A stretch of DNA of 64,000 nt from an uncultured Muribaculaceae bacterium (GTDB lineage Bacteria; Bacteroidota; Bacteroidia; Bacteroidales; Muribaculaceae), in assembly GCA_944321715.1 (NCBI GenBank), contig CALUMJ010000007.1, positions 1-64,000 on the forward strand. The letters are read 5' to 3'. The translations under genes were made by a program, and so were the position numbers. Shown here in pieces: positions 52,719-59,957 of this stretch. Every line of letters begins with the position of its first letter. Position 1 is the stretch's first letter. Under the pieces are notes generated by a model that did not search any database, was not told the origin of the DNA, and saw only the letters and a program-made list of their open reading frames with translations.

Positions 52719-54440
52719 ATGGCAGAATATGAAGATGCGCTGCGACCTGGAACAGTGCTGCAAGGTGGCATGAACAGCTACCGCATCGACCGCATGCTCG
52801 GGCAAGGGGCATTCGGCATCACCTACCTTGCCTACACCCGTGTTGCGGTTACAGGCCAGCTTGGCACGTTGCAGTCCGAGATACTTGTTGCCGTGAAGGA
52901 ATTTTTCATGAACAAAATCAACGGTCGCAATGGCAGCACGGTGACCAATAGCGGCGGACGGGGCGGAATGTTTGAGGACTACCGCCGCAAGTTTGTCCGC
53001 GAGGCTCGCAGCCTCTCCAAGCTGGAACACCCGGGCATAGTGAGAGTGGTCGAAACGTTTGACGCTAATGGTACGAGTTACTATGTCATGGAATATTGCT
53101 CCGGCGGCAGCCTTGACGCACTTATTGCTCGCCGTGGCGGCATTCCGCAGGGCGAAGCGTTGGCACTGTTCGGGCAGATGGCATTGGCGTTGGCCTATAT
53201 GCACAGCCGCCGTATGTTGCACTTGGACTTGAAGCCTGCCAACGTGATGCTGCGCGGCGACGGTCGCCCAGTGCTAATCGACTTCGGGCTGGCAAAGCAA
53301 TTCGACAAAAACGGTGAACCCGAGGCAAGCACCACCATTGGCAGGGGCACGCCGGGCTATGCGCCCATCGAGCAGTCGGACTACAACGAGGAGGAACACA
53401 AGGCGCGTTTCCCGGTGACGATGGACATATACGCCCTCGGGGCGACACTCTACAAGATGCTTACTGGCGAACGTCCTCCCAAGGCTTCCGACGTGCTGGC
53501 ATACGGCTTCCCCGAGCAGCCGTTCCGTGAGCATGGAGTAAGCGGCAACGTGGTGGCAGCCATACGCCGCGCCATGCAGCCCAAGCCCGGCGACCGCTAC
53601 CAGACGGTGACTGATTTCGCCGCCGCATCGGGCATTGCCATCGAGGTCGCGCCCCACAATGAAGAAGAAACCCACAAGACCGATAAAACGCAACATGACG
53701 ATGAAGTGGAAGGGGTAATCCTCGTCGATGACGGCAAGGGCAATAGAGATGACTCTAATTTGCAATCTAATCTGCCGGAAATCGAGATGGTGTGGGTGTC
53801 GGGCGGCACGTTCACGATGGGGGCAACCTCGGAGCAGGGTGGCGCTGCGTATGATTGGGAGAAGCCTGCGCACAGTGTTACGCTGAGCGGCTATTACATC
53901 GGCAAGTATGAGGTAACGCAGAAGTTGTGGAAAGCTGTGATGGGCAGCAACCCGAGCTACTTCAAGGGCGACAACCTGCCGGTTGAGAATGTGAACTGGA
54001 ACGACGTGCAGACTTTCATCAGGAAATTGAATCAGTTGACAGGGAAGAATTACCGATTGCCGACAGAGGCGGAGTGGGAGTATGCAGCTCGTGGCGGTAA
54101 TAATAGCCGCGGCAACAAGTACAGCGGGAGCGACAACGTAGGCAGCGTAGCGTGGTACTATGAAAACAGCGGTAGTACAACGCACCCAGTAGGGAGCAAG
54201 TCGCCTAACGAGTTGGGCATTTATGACATGAGCGGGAATGTGTGGGAATGGTGTCAGGACTGGTATGGCGATTATAGCAGCTCATCTCAGCGGAATCCTA
54301 AAGGACCTGCAAGTGGGTCGAACCGCGTGGGCCGTAGCGGAGGCTGGTGCAACGGTGCCGGGAGCTGTCGGGTGTCGTACCGGCTCAACCTTTCTCCCGT
54401 CAACAGGTACGACTTCCTTGGCTTCCGCCTGGTTCTTTAG
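52719..54440 (+). CDS. Ser/Thr kinase fused to FGE/C-type-lectin domain, apparent DGR target
   Basis: A 573-residue fusion. The kinase has glycine loop LGQGAFGITY (27-36), VAVK with Lys60, Glu95 of helix C, HLDLKPAN with catalytic Asp170 (HLD, not HRD), DFG with Asp188, and a bacterial GTPGYAPIEQ loop. A charged linker (about 310-350) joins a formylglycine-generating-enzyme-like domain (MVWVSGGTFTMG, NVNWNDVQTFIRKLN, RLPTEAEWEYAARGG, MSGNVWEWCQDWYGDY). The last 40 residues, GGWCNGAGSCRVSYR to FLGFRLVL, have the form of a diversity-generating-retroelement variable region. No TM or signal peptide is seen, so it is probably cytoplasmic. Its ligand and kinase substrate are unknown. Confidence 0.85.
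   Translation: MAEYEDALRPGTVLQGGMNSYRIDRMLGQGAFGITYLAYTRVAVTGQLGTLQSEILVAVKEFFMNKINGRNGSTVTNSGGRGGMFEDYRRKFVREARSLSKLEHPGIVRVVETFDANGTSYYVMEYCSGGSLDALIARRGGIPQGEALALFGQMALALAYMHSRRMLHLDLKPANVMLRGDGRPVLIDFGLAKQFDKNGEPEASTTIGRGTPGYAPIEQSDYNEEEHKARFPVTMDIYALGATLYKMLTGERPPKASDVLAYGFPEQPFREHGVSGNVVAAIRRAMQPKPGDRYQTVTDFAAASGIAIEVAPHNEEETHKTDKTQHDDEVEGVILVDDGKGNRDDSNLQSNLPEIEMVWVSGGTFTMGATSEQGGAAYDWEKPAHSVTLSGYYIGKYEVTQKLWKAVMGSNPSYFKGDNLPVENVNWNDVQTFIRKLNQLTGKNYRLPTEAEWEYAARGGNNSRGNKYSGSDNVGSVAWYYENSGSTTHPVGSKSPNELGIYDMSGNVWEWCQDWYGDYSSSSQRNPKGPASGSNRVGRSGGWCNGAGSCRVSYRLNLSPVNRYDFLGFRLVL
54312..54440 (+). repeat. putative variable repeat (VR) of a diversity-generating retroelement
   Basis: Codons TGC, AAC, GGT, AGC, TAC, CTC, AAC, CTT, GTC, AAC, TAC, GAC and TTC sit at positions where homologues carry runs of Asn. 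All end in C or T and differ in bases 1-2, as expected if a template of AAC/AAT codons was mutagenised at A. The invariant parts (TGTCGGGTGTCG, CTTGGCTTCCGCCTGG) keep the frame. The template copy was not found in the window. Confidence 0.7.
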
Positions 54441-54464
54441 TTTATAGCACTTGAGAAGGCCCTT

Positions 54465-54483
54465 GCTTTCCTGTCCGGGAAGC
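54465..54483 (+). other. hairpin after the variable repeat
   Basis: GCTTTCC and GGGAAGC pair (one G-U) around TGTCC, 24 bases after the stop codon. Its position and size resemble the hairpin that DGR systems need downstream of the target repeat. Confidence 0.45.
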
Positions 54484-54593
54484 ATGCCCGCGGCATTTCC
54501 TTGAGCTAAAGAGTGGGAGCGCGGCGGAGAGCCCGGCGAGAAGGCGGAGCCACGAGCTGGGCACGTAGCCAAGCGACCGGGGTGGCAACGAAA

Positions 54594-54628
54594 CGCGGCG
54601 AGTGCCGTTAGATGCGGCACACGCCGCG
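54594..54628. other. strong GC-rich hairpin
   Basis: CGCGGCGAGTGCCG and CGGCACACGCCGCG pair at 13 of 14 positions around TTAGATG. It lies in a gene-free, GC-rich stretch (54441-54660). Confidence 0.5.
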
Positions 54629-54660
54629 CTGGCGCAACCAATTTCAGCGCAGTGAAAAAT

Positions 54661-54932
54661 GGGCGGCGAAGCCGTCCAACCATGACGTAACCGGCGGTGA
54701 CAAGCCCCAACGGGGCGCAGGAACCGTCGGAAAGAGCATATTCGGCGAAACGGCCTCGAAGAGGTCGAACGAAACTCCATTGCACCGGCAGAGATATGGC
54801 AACATGAGTCTTGTGGTGGCACGTTGGACCTCCTTGAGGCCCGTTATTGATAGATGCCATACCCGACGGTTCCTGCGCCCCGTTGGGGCTTGTCACCGCC
54901 GGTTACATTAGATTTGGACGGCTTCGCCGCCC
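54661..54932. repeat. 272-bp fold-back with 70-bp arms
   Basis: Left arm 54661-54730 and right arm 54863-54932 are inverted. A 19-bp outer block (GGGCGGCGAAGCCGTCCAA) and a 44-bp inner block at 54687-54730 are exact; only 7 bases between them differ. A 132-base loop separates the arms. No coding frame is convincing. Confidence 0.85.
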
Positions 54933-54950
54933 TTGCACTGTGGCGGTAAC

Positions 54951-55128
54951 GAGGGTGTATCAAAATGCAGATTGCGCAATTTCGTAGGGACGCACGGCTC
55001 GTGCGTCCGCCGTGTAATTAGTTGTATATTGTATTGATTTACAAATGATTAACAAAACCTACGGCACACGGACGCACGAGCCGTGCGTCCCTACGAAATC
55101 GCTTAAATCTGCATTTTGATACACGCTC
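54951..55128. repeat. dispersed inverted-repeat element, copy C
   Basis: The most symmetrical copy: arms of about 59 bp from GAGGGTGTATCAAAATGC through the GGACGCACG hairpin are mirrored on the right. It ends one base before the thiL stop codon, between convergent genes. Bases 54441-55128 contain no gene. Confidence 0.88.
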
Positions 55129-56175
55129 TTACGCGGTGGTGAAGGCGTTCCAGCCTTGGGCGCGGAGGGGGAGTTCGTTGCCGTCGCGCGTCTGCATCAT
55201 GCAGCCGTATTTAGGCTCGGTGATGCGGCCTATAATCCTGATTCCGGGCAGCGATGCGATTTTCTCGTAGTCGGCGAGCTTGACGGTGAAAAGCAGCTCG
55301 TAGTCTTCGCCGCCGTTGAGCGCGGCGGTGACGAGGTTGAGGTTGAACTCCTCGGCCATGCAAGCCGTCTGGTAGTCGATGGGTATGCGTTCCTCATAGA
55401 TTAGGCAGCCCGTGCCGCTCTGCTTGCAGATGTGCATCAATTCGGACGACAATCCGTCGCTGATGTCAATCATTGCCGTGGGCATGATGTCATGCTCGGC
55501 GAGCGTGGCGATGATGTCTTTGCGCGCCTCGGGCTTCAGCTGGCGTTCGAGAATGTATTCATGTCCTGCAAATGCCGGGCTGAAATCCTTGCCGGTGGCA
55601 TTGCGCGACACGGCTTTCTCGCGTTCGAGCAGTTGCAAACCCATGTAGGCCGCCCCGAGGTCGCCGCTGACGCAGATGAGGTCGGTGTCGTGTGCGCCGC
55701 TGCGGTAAACGATTTTATCCTTCTCGCCCTCGCCGATGCAAGTGATGCTGATGAGCAGCCCCGTGACCGATGCCGAGGTGTCGCCGCCCACGAGGTCAAC
55801 GCCATACACCTTGCAAGCCAAATTGATGCCGGCATACAGTTCCTCGATATGCTCGACTGTGAAACGCTTGGAAATGCCAAGCGACACGGTGATTTGCCGC
55901 GGAGTGCCGTTCATGGCATACACGTCGGAGAAGTTGACAACGGCAGCCTTGTAGCCGAGGTGCTTGAGCGGACAGTAGGTGAGGTCGAAGTGGATGCCTT
56001 CGAGCAGCAGGTCGGTGGTAACCAATGTCACCGTGTCGCCACCGGTGCCGATTACGGCGCAGTCGTCGCCAACGCCTTTAAGCGTGGAGCCGTTGTGAGG
56101 GGCAACACCCTTGGTGAGGTGGTCAATCAGCCCAAACTCGCCAAGGGTGGCTATTTCTGTTTCTTTGTTGTCCAT
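55129..56175 (-). CDS. thiL: thiamine-monophosphate kinase
   Basis: A 348-residue ThiL making thiamine diphosphate from the monophosphate. GEFGLIDHL is near residue 12, and GVGDDCAVI (about 35-43) holds the magnesium-binding Asp pair. TTDLLLEGIHFDL lies at about 54-66, and LVGGDTSAS at about 125-133. MIDISDGLSSEL follows at about 235-246. Its start codon overlaps the stop of the phosphorylase gene by one base. It is the last gene of the run lpxK-phosphorylase-thiL. No thiamine riboswitch is near. Confidence 0.95.
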   Translation of the reverse strand: MDNKETEIATLGEFGLIDHLTKGVAPHNGSTLKGVGDDCAVIGTGGDTVTLVTTDLLLEGIHFDLTYCPLKHLGYKAAVVNFSDVYAMNGTPRQITVSLGISKRFTVEHIEELYAGINLACKVYGVDLVGGDTSASVTGLLISITCIGEGEKDKIVYRSGAHDTDLICVSGDLGAAYMGLQLLEREKAVSRNATGKDFSPAFAGHEYILERQLKPEARKDIIATLAEHDIMPTAMIDISDGLSSELMHICKQSGTGCLIYEERIPIDYQTACMAEEFNLNLVTAALNGGEDYELLFTVKLADYEKIASLPGIRIIGRITEPKYGCMMQTRDGNELPLRAQGWNAFTTA

Positions 56176-56993
56176 TATTCCTTGAAGCTGTTAATCAATT
56201 CTTTCATGATGAGCGTCATTTTTGGCTCGGCGGCGGCAGCGGCCTTTTGCACCTCTTCGTGCGACACCTTTTCGACGATGCCTTCGATGCCAAGGTCGGT
56301 GATGACCGATATGCCAAACACCTCCATGCCGCTGTGGCGTGCTACAATCACCTCTGGCACAGTGCTCATGCCCACGGCGTCGCCGCCGATGCGGTGGAAG
56401 TAGCGGTATTCGGCAGGTGTTTCAAATGTCGGGCCTTGAGTACCAACATACACGCCCTCTACAATGCGGATATTGTTGCGGGCGGCAACTTCGCGAGCCT
56501 CGGCAATAAGGCGAGCCGAGTAGGCCTCGCTCATCTCGGGGAAGCGCGGGCCGAGGTCTTCGTAATTCTTGCCACGCAACGGGTGTTCGGGGAACAGGTT
56601 GATGTGGTCGGTGATAATCATCAAGTCGCCGATTTTGAACGACGGATTCATGCCGCCCGAGGCGTTCGACACGAAAAGCGTCTGAATGCCCAACTGCTTC
56701 ATCACCCTTATGGGGAATGTGACTTGCTTCATGTCATACCCTTCGTAGAAGTGGAAACGGCCTTGCATCGCCATGATTTCCTTGTTGCCGAGGCGGCCGA
56801 ATATGAGGCGGCCGCTGTGCCCCTCGACGGTTGACACAGGGAAATTAGGGATTTCTTTATAGGGAATAGAAGTCGATATTTCTATGTGGTTTACCAATTC
56901 TCCGAGTCCGGTGCCAAGAATGATGGCAGTTTTGGGGTGTGTATTGACCTTCGATGCGATAAAGTCGGCAGTTTGTTTAATCTGTTCAATCAT
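56175..56993 (-). CDS. punA: purine-nucleoside phosphorylase
   Basis: A 272-residue trimeric-type phosphorylase. ILGTGLGELV is at about 25-34 (phosphate site), EGHSGRLIFG at about 58-67 (His), MQGRFHFYEGYDM at about 76-88 (Arg, His), and SNASGGMNP at about 109. The purine-binding YVGTQGPTFETPAEYR lies at about 187-202 (Glu), and DAVGMSTVPEVIVARH at about 209-224. It splits purine nucleosides to base and ribose 1-phosphate. Confidence 0.95.
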   Translation of the reverse strand: MIEQIKQTADFIASKVNTHPKTAIILGTGLGELVNHIEISTSIPYKEIPNFPVSTVEGHSGRLIFGRLGNKEIMAMQGRFHFYEGYDMKQVTFPIRVMKQLGIQTLFVSNASGGMNPSFKIGDLMIITDHINLFPEHPLRGKNYEDLGPRFPEMSEAYSARLIAEAREVAARNNIRIVEGVYVGTQGPTFETPAEYRYFHRIGGDAVGMSTVPEVIVARHSGMEVFGISVITDLGIEGIVEKVSHEEVQKAAAAAEPKMTLIMKELINSFKE

Positions 56994-57049
56994 GTTCGTA
57001 TGAGTTTTTAAATTAAAAGTGAGTTGAGGGAGCGACTGTAAATGTCGTG

Positions 57050-58141
57050 TTATTTATTCTTGCTGATGAATTTTGTCAATTCGGGAATAAATTCGTCGTT
57101 GCGTTGCGTGTCGATAATGTCAACTTTTATGGGCATGTAGAACGACACAGGGCGCAGGGCGATGGGATAGTAGGCGTTGTTGGAAAACTTGACGGCATCT
57201 TTCTCGGTGGTGACGATGTAGATGTGTTCGCCCTTCAATTTGTTGTACCATTCTTTTATAAAGTCGAAGTCGCTACGGCTATAGTCGTGGTGGTCCGAGA
57301 ACTTTATGATTTTCACCTTTGCCGGGAAGGCATTCAGGAATTTGAAAAACGGAATGTAGTTGGCAATGCCTGTCACAAGGAGCAAAGTGTCGTTTTCGGT
57401 GAGGCGGCGCAAGTGCGGAACCACCTTTGCCGACTCGGGGAAAATGGGCCGGAAATTGTAGTAACGGAATGTGCTGAAGTATAGCTTTTGCGACGGGAAC
57501 AAGTCGAGCCGTTTGCGCATGAGGCTAACGTCAACAGGCTTCATGGGGTCGGGGCACTTGGTGACAATGACGAAGTCGGCGCGCAGAATGCCGTGCATCG
57601 GTTCGCGCAGACGGCCGCGCGGGAGCAAGTGGTCGGTGTCGATGGGATGCTCGTAATCGACAAGGACTACCGATGCCGTGGGCTTGACGTAGCGGTGCTG
57701 GAACGCATCGTCGAGGACAAACAGATTGATGTCGGGGTCGATTGACAGCAGTGTTTCGATTCCCTCGCAACGGTTCTCGCACACGGCAAGTGTGATGCCC
57801 TGGAATTTTTTGTAGATTTGGTAGGGTTCGTCACCAATGTCGTTGGGCGTGCTTTTGTCGTTGGCCAGTATGAATCCCTTGGTTTTGCGTTTGTAACCGC
57901 GGCTCAGCACCCCTATGTGGTAAGTGTCGAGCAGGTGTTCTATGATATACTCCACATGCGGCGTTTTCCCTGTTCCGCCCACGCTTATGTTACCCACTAC
58001 GACTACAGGCACATTGAAAGTGCGTTGCTTGAGCAGCCCCCAGTCAAAAAACTTATTGCGCAACATCGCCCCACAGCCATATATCCAGGCTATGGGGGTG
58101 AGTATTGCGTCAATAAATTTTTTTGCAGGGCGGTTGTTCAT
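57050..58141 (-). CDS. lpxK: tetraacyldisaccharide 4'-kinase
   Basis: A 363-residue LpxK that phosphorylates the lipid A precursor at the inner membrane. The P-loop VVGNISVGGTGKTPHVEY is at about residues 38-55 and RGYKRKTKGF at about 79. VLDDAFQHRYV (about 142-152) carries the catalytic Asp and His. The hydrophobic N-terminus (AILTPIAWIYGCGAML) contacts the membrane. I start at ATG 58141; the in-frame 58189 lies inside sppA. The gene lies 17 bases after sppA. Confidence 0.93.
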   Translation of the reverse strand: MNNRPAKKFIDAILTPIAWIYGCGAMLRNKFFDWGLLKQRTFNVPVVVVGNISVGGTGKTPHVEYIIEHLLDTYHIGVLSRGYKRKTKGFILANDKSTPNDIGDEPYQIYKKFQGITLAVCENRCEGIETLLSIDPDINLFVLDDAFQHRYVKPTASVVLVDYEHPIDTDHLLPRGRLREPMHGILRADFVIVTKCPDPMKPVDVSLMRKRLDLFPSQKLYFSTFRYYNFRPIFPESAKVVPHLRRLTENDTLLLVTGIANYIPFFKFLNAFPAKVKIIKFSDHHDYSRSDFDFIKEWYNKLKGEHIYIVTTEKDAVKFSNNAYYPIALRPVSFYMPIKVDIIDTQRNDEFIPELTKFISKNK

Positions 58142-58158
58142 CTGTAGCAAAGCGTGTA

Positions 58159-59934
58159 TTATTCGATAGTTACTTCGGGTGCGAGGCACAGGATGTGGCT
58201 GCGCGAGAATATTAGCTTCATCTCTTTATAAGGCTTGTACAGCGGGCCTAATTCGGCTTTCAGCTTTTCCTCGACCTTCATGCTTGTATATTTAGAAAGA
58301 TATTTTGTGAACATATCTTCTTCCTCGGGCATATATGAAATGCTGTAGTCGGTGGTTCCCACTTTGGATGCTACCCATTCAATGGCGTCGTTGAGGTTGC
58401 CGTGCTGGTCAACAAGCCCGAGTTTCAATGCACTGATGCCATCCCACACGCGTCCTTCGGCGATAGCTTTGATTGAGTCAACTTCCATGCCACGCCCCGT
58501 AGCGCAACGGCTCGTGAAAAGTTCGTATGTGTGGTTGACCGAGCGTTGCATTGCCGCAGCCTGGGCTGGCGTCATAGGTTTGCTTGCCGATGGGAAGTCG
58601 GTGTTTAAGTTGGTTTTAACCACATTTTCGTGCAGCCCGAGTTTGTCCTCTAACAACTCTTTACAGCAAGGAATCATGCCAAACACTCCGATAGAACCCG
58701 TGAGTGTGGTAGGCTCGGCAAAAATACGGTCGGCACCGCACGATATGTAATAACCACCCGAGGCTGCATAGTCGCCCATCGACACGGCCACAGGCTTGCC
58801 TGCGGCTTTCACTTGTTCAATGGCGTTCCATATCTGTTCAGAGCCGTATGCCGAACCGCCGGGCGAATTGACGCGCAGCACCATGCCTTTCACGTCGTCA
58901 TCGTCGGCAATGTCAAGTATGGTTTTGGCCAGTCCAGCCGAGTATATACCCTGGCCGGCATCAACGTCCAATATTTCGCCGACGGCATACACCACGGCAA
59001 TCTTGTCGCTGCCGCCTTCAGGCACGGCCTCGCCCGTCAGGTCGTATGGTGTGACGAAGTTAACCTCGGTATCGGTGTCGCCATTGACAGTAAGTCGCAA
59101 GCGGTCGTCAAATTCATGCTTGTAGCAAGCGGCGTCGGCAAGGTGGTTGTCGATTATGTATTGAGTTTCTTGCAGAGCCGAGAGGCTGTCGGCCATTTCG
59201 TTAATCCTGTCGGTCGAGATATTGCGCGATGCGGCTATGCCGTCAACTATCGTACCCCATATTTGGCTGGTGAAAGTCTTGTATTGCAGTTTGTTGGCCT
59301 CGCTCATCTCGTTAAGGATATATGGCTCGACTGCACTTTTGAACGACCCCACGCGCACTACTTGCATCTCTATACCCAGTTTGTCCAATAAGTCTTTTTG
59401 GTATGTCACCGATGTTCCCATCCCATGCAGGTCGATAGCCCCGATGGTGTTGACGAAGATGCTGTCGGCCACCGAGGCGAGGTAGTAGTCGCTTTGTGCT
59501 ATGTTGTCGCCATAGGCATAGATAAATTTGCCGCTTTCGGCCTTGAAGTCAACGAGGGCGTTGCGTATTTCATAGAGTGCTGCTGTTCCTGCATAGATGC
59601 CGTTGCACTCGATGTATATGCCTGTGATGCGGTCGTCGTTCTTGGCCACTTCGATGGCGTGGAGTATGTCGTTGAGGCCGGTGGTCGGGGCATCAATGCC
59701 GAATAGCATCGATGCCAGATTAAAGTCGGTTTCCGACGTGCGCTCTTCGACGACGCAGTTCAGGTCGAGCTTAAGGACTGTGTTGTCGGTAATCGAGGCT
59801 GTTGACTTGCTGCCGAATAGCGACATTGCGCCTATGAAGGCGAAGCTCATGAAGAACGACAGCACCGAGAATAGCATCATTGCTATCCATACGCCCACGA
59901 ACGAGCCTAATACTATTTTCCAAAATTGTTTCAT
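58159..59934 (-). CDS. sppA: signal peptide peptidase SppA, 67-kDa type
   Basis: A 591-residue tandem-domain serine protease anchored by an N-terminal TM (VLGSFVGVWIAMMLFSVLSF, about 8-27). The catalytic Lys199 is in VGSFKSAVEPY of the first half. The nucleophile Ser392 is in MGDYAASGGYYIS of the second, matching the E. coli Lys209/Ser409 dyad. LRVNSPGGSAYGSE (about 353-366) forms the substrate strand. It degrades leftover signal peptides. It follows purL after 23 bases and precedes lpxK. Confidence 0.94.
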   Translation of the reverse strand: MKQFWKIVLGSFVGVWIAMMLFSVLSFFMSFAFIGAMSLFGSKSTASITDNTVLKLDLNCVVEERTSETDFNLASMLFGIDAPTTGLNDILHAIEVAKNDDRITGIYIECNGIYAGTAALYEIRNALVDFKAESGKFIYAYGDNIAQSDYYLASVADSIFVNTIGAIDLHGMGTSVTYQKDLLDKLGIEMQVVRVGSFKSAVEPYILNEMSEANKLQYKTFTSQIWGTIVDGIAASRNISTDRINEMADSLSALQETQYIIDNHLADAACYKHEFDDRLRLTVNGDTDTEVNFVTPYDLTGEAVPEGGSDKIAVVYAVGEILDVDAGQGIYSAGLAKTILDIADDDDVKGMVLRVNSPGGSAYGSEQIWNAIEQVKAAGKPVAVSMGDYAASGGYYISCGADRIFAEPTTLTGSIGVFGMIPCCKELLEDKLGLHENVVKTNLNTDFPSASKPMTPAQAAAMQRSVNHTYELFTSRCATGRGMEVDSIKAIAEGRVWDGISALKLGLVDQHGNLNDAIEWVASKVGTTDYSISYMPEEEDMFTKYLSKYTSMKVEEKLKAELGPLYKPYKEMKLIFSRSHILCLAPEVTIE

Positions 59935-59957
59935 AATATGTGTTTGGTTATTTGTGG

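Noticed and set aside
52719..55128. A complete diversity-generating retroelement at the kinase gene
   Set aside because: No reverse transcriptase frame, Avd-like gene or A-rich template repeat was found near the gene or elsewhere in the window, so only the target is reported.
55432..56403. Long plus-strand frame of 323 codons
   Set aside because: It is antisense to thiL and the purine nucleoside phosphorylase gene, has no family signature, and mirrors their codon bias.
56175..57049. Thiamine riboswitch ahead of thiL
   Set aside because: The gene starts inside an operon with a one-base overlap, and no TPP-type CTGAGA/ACCTGA pattern was seen.
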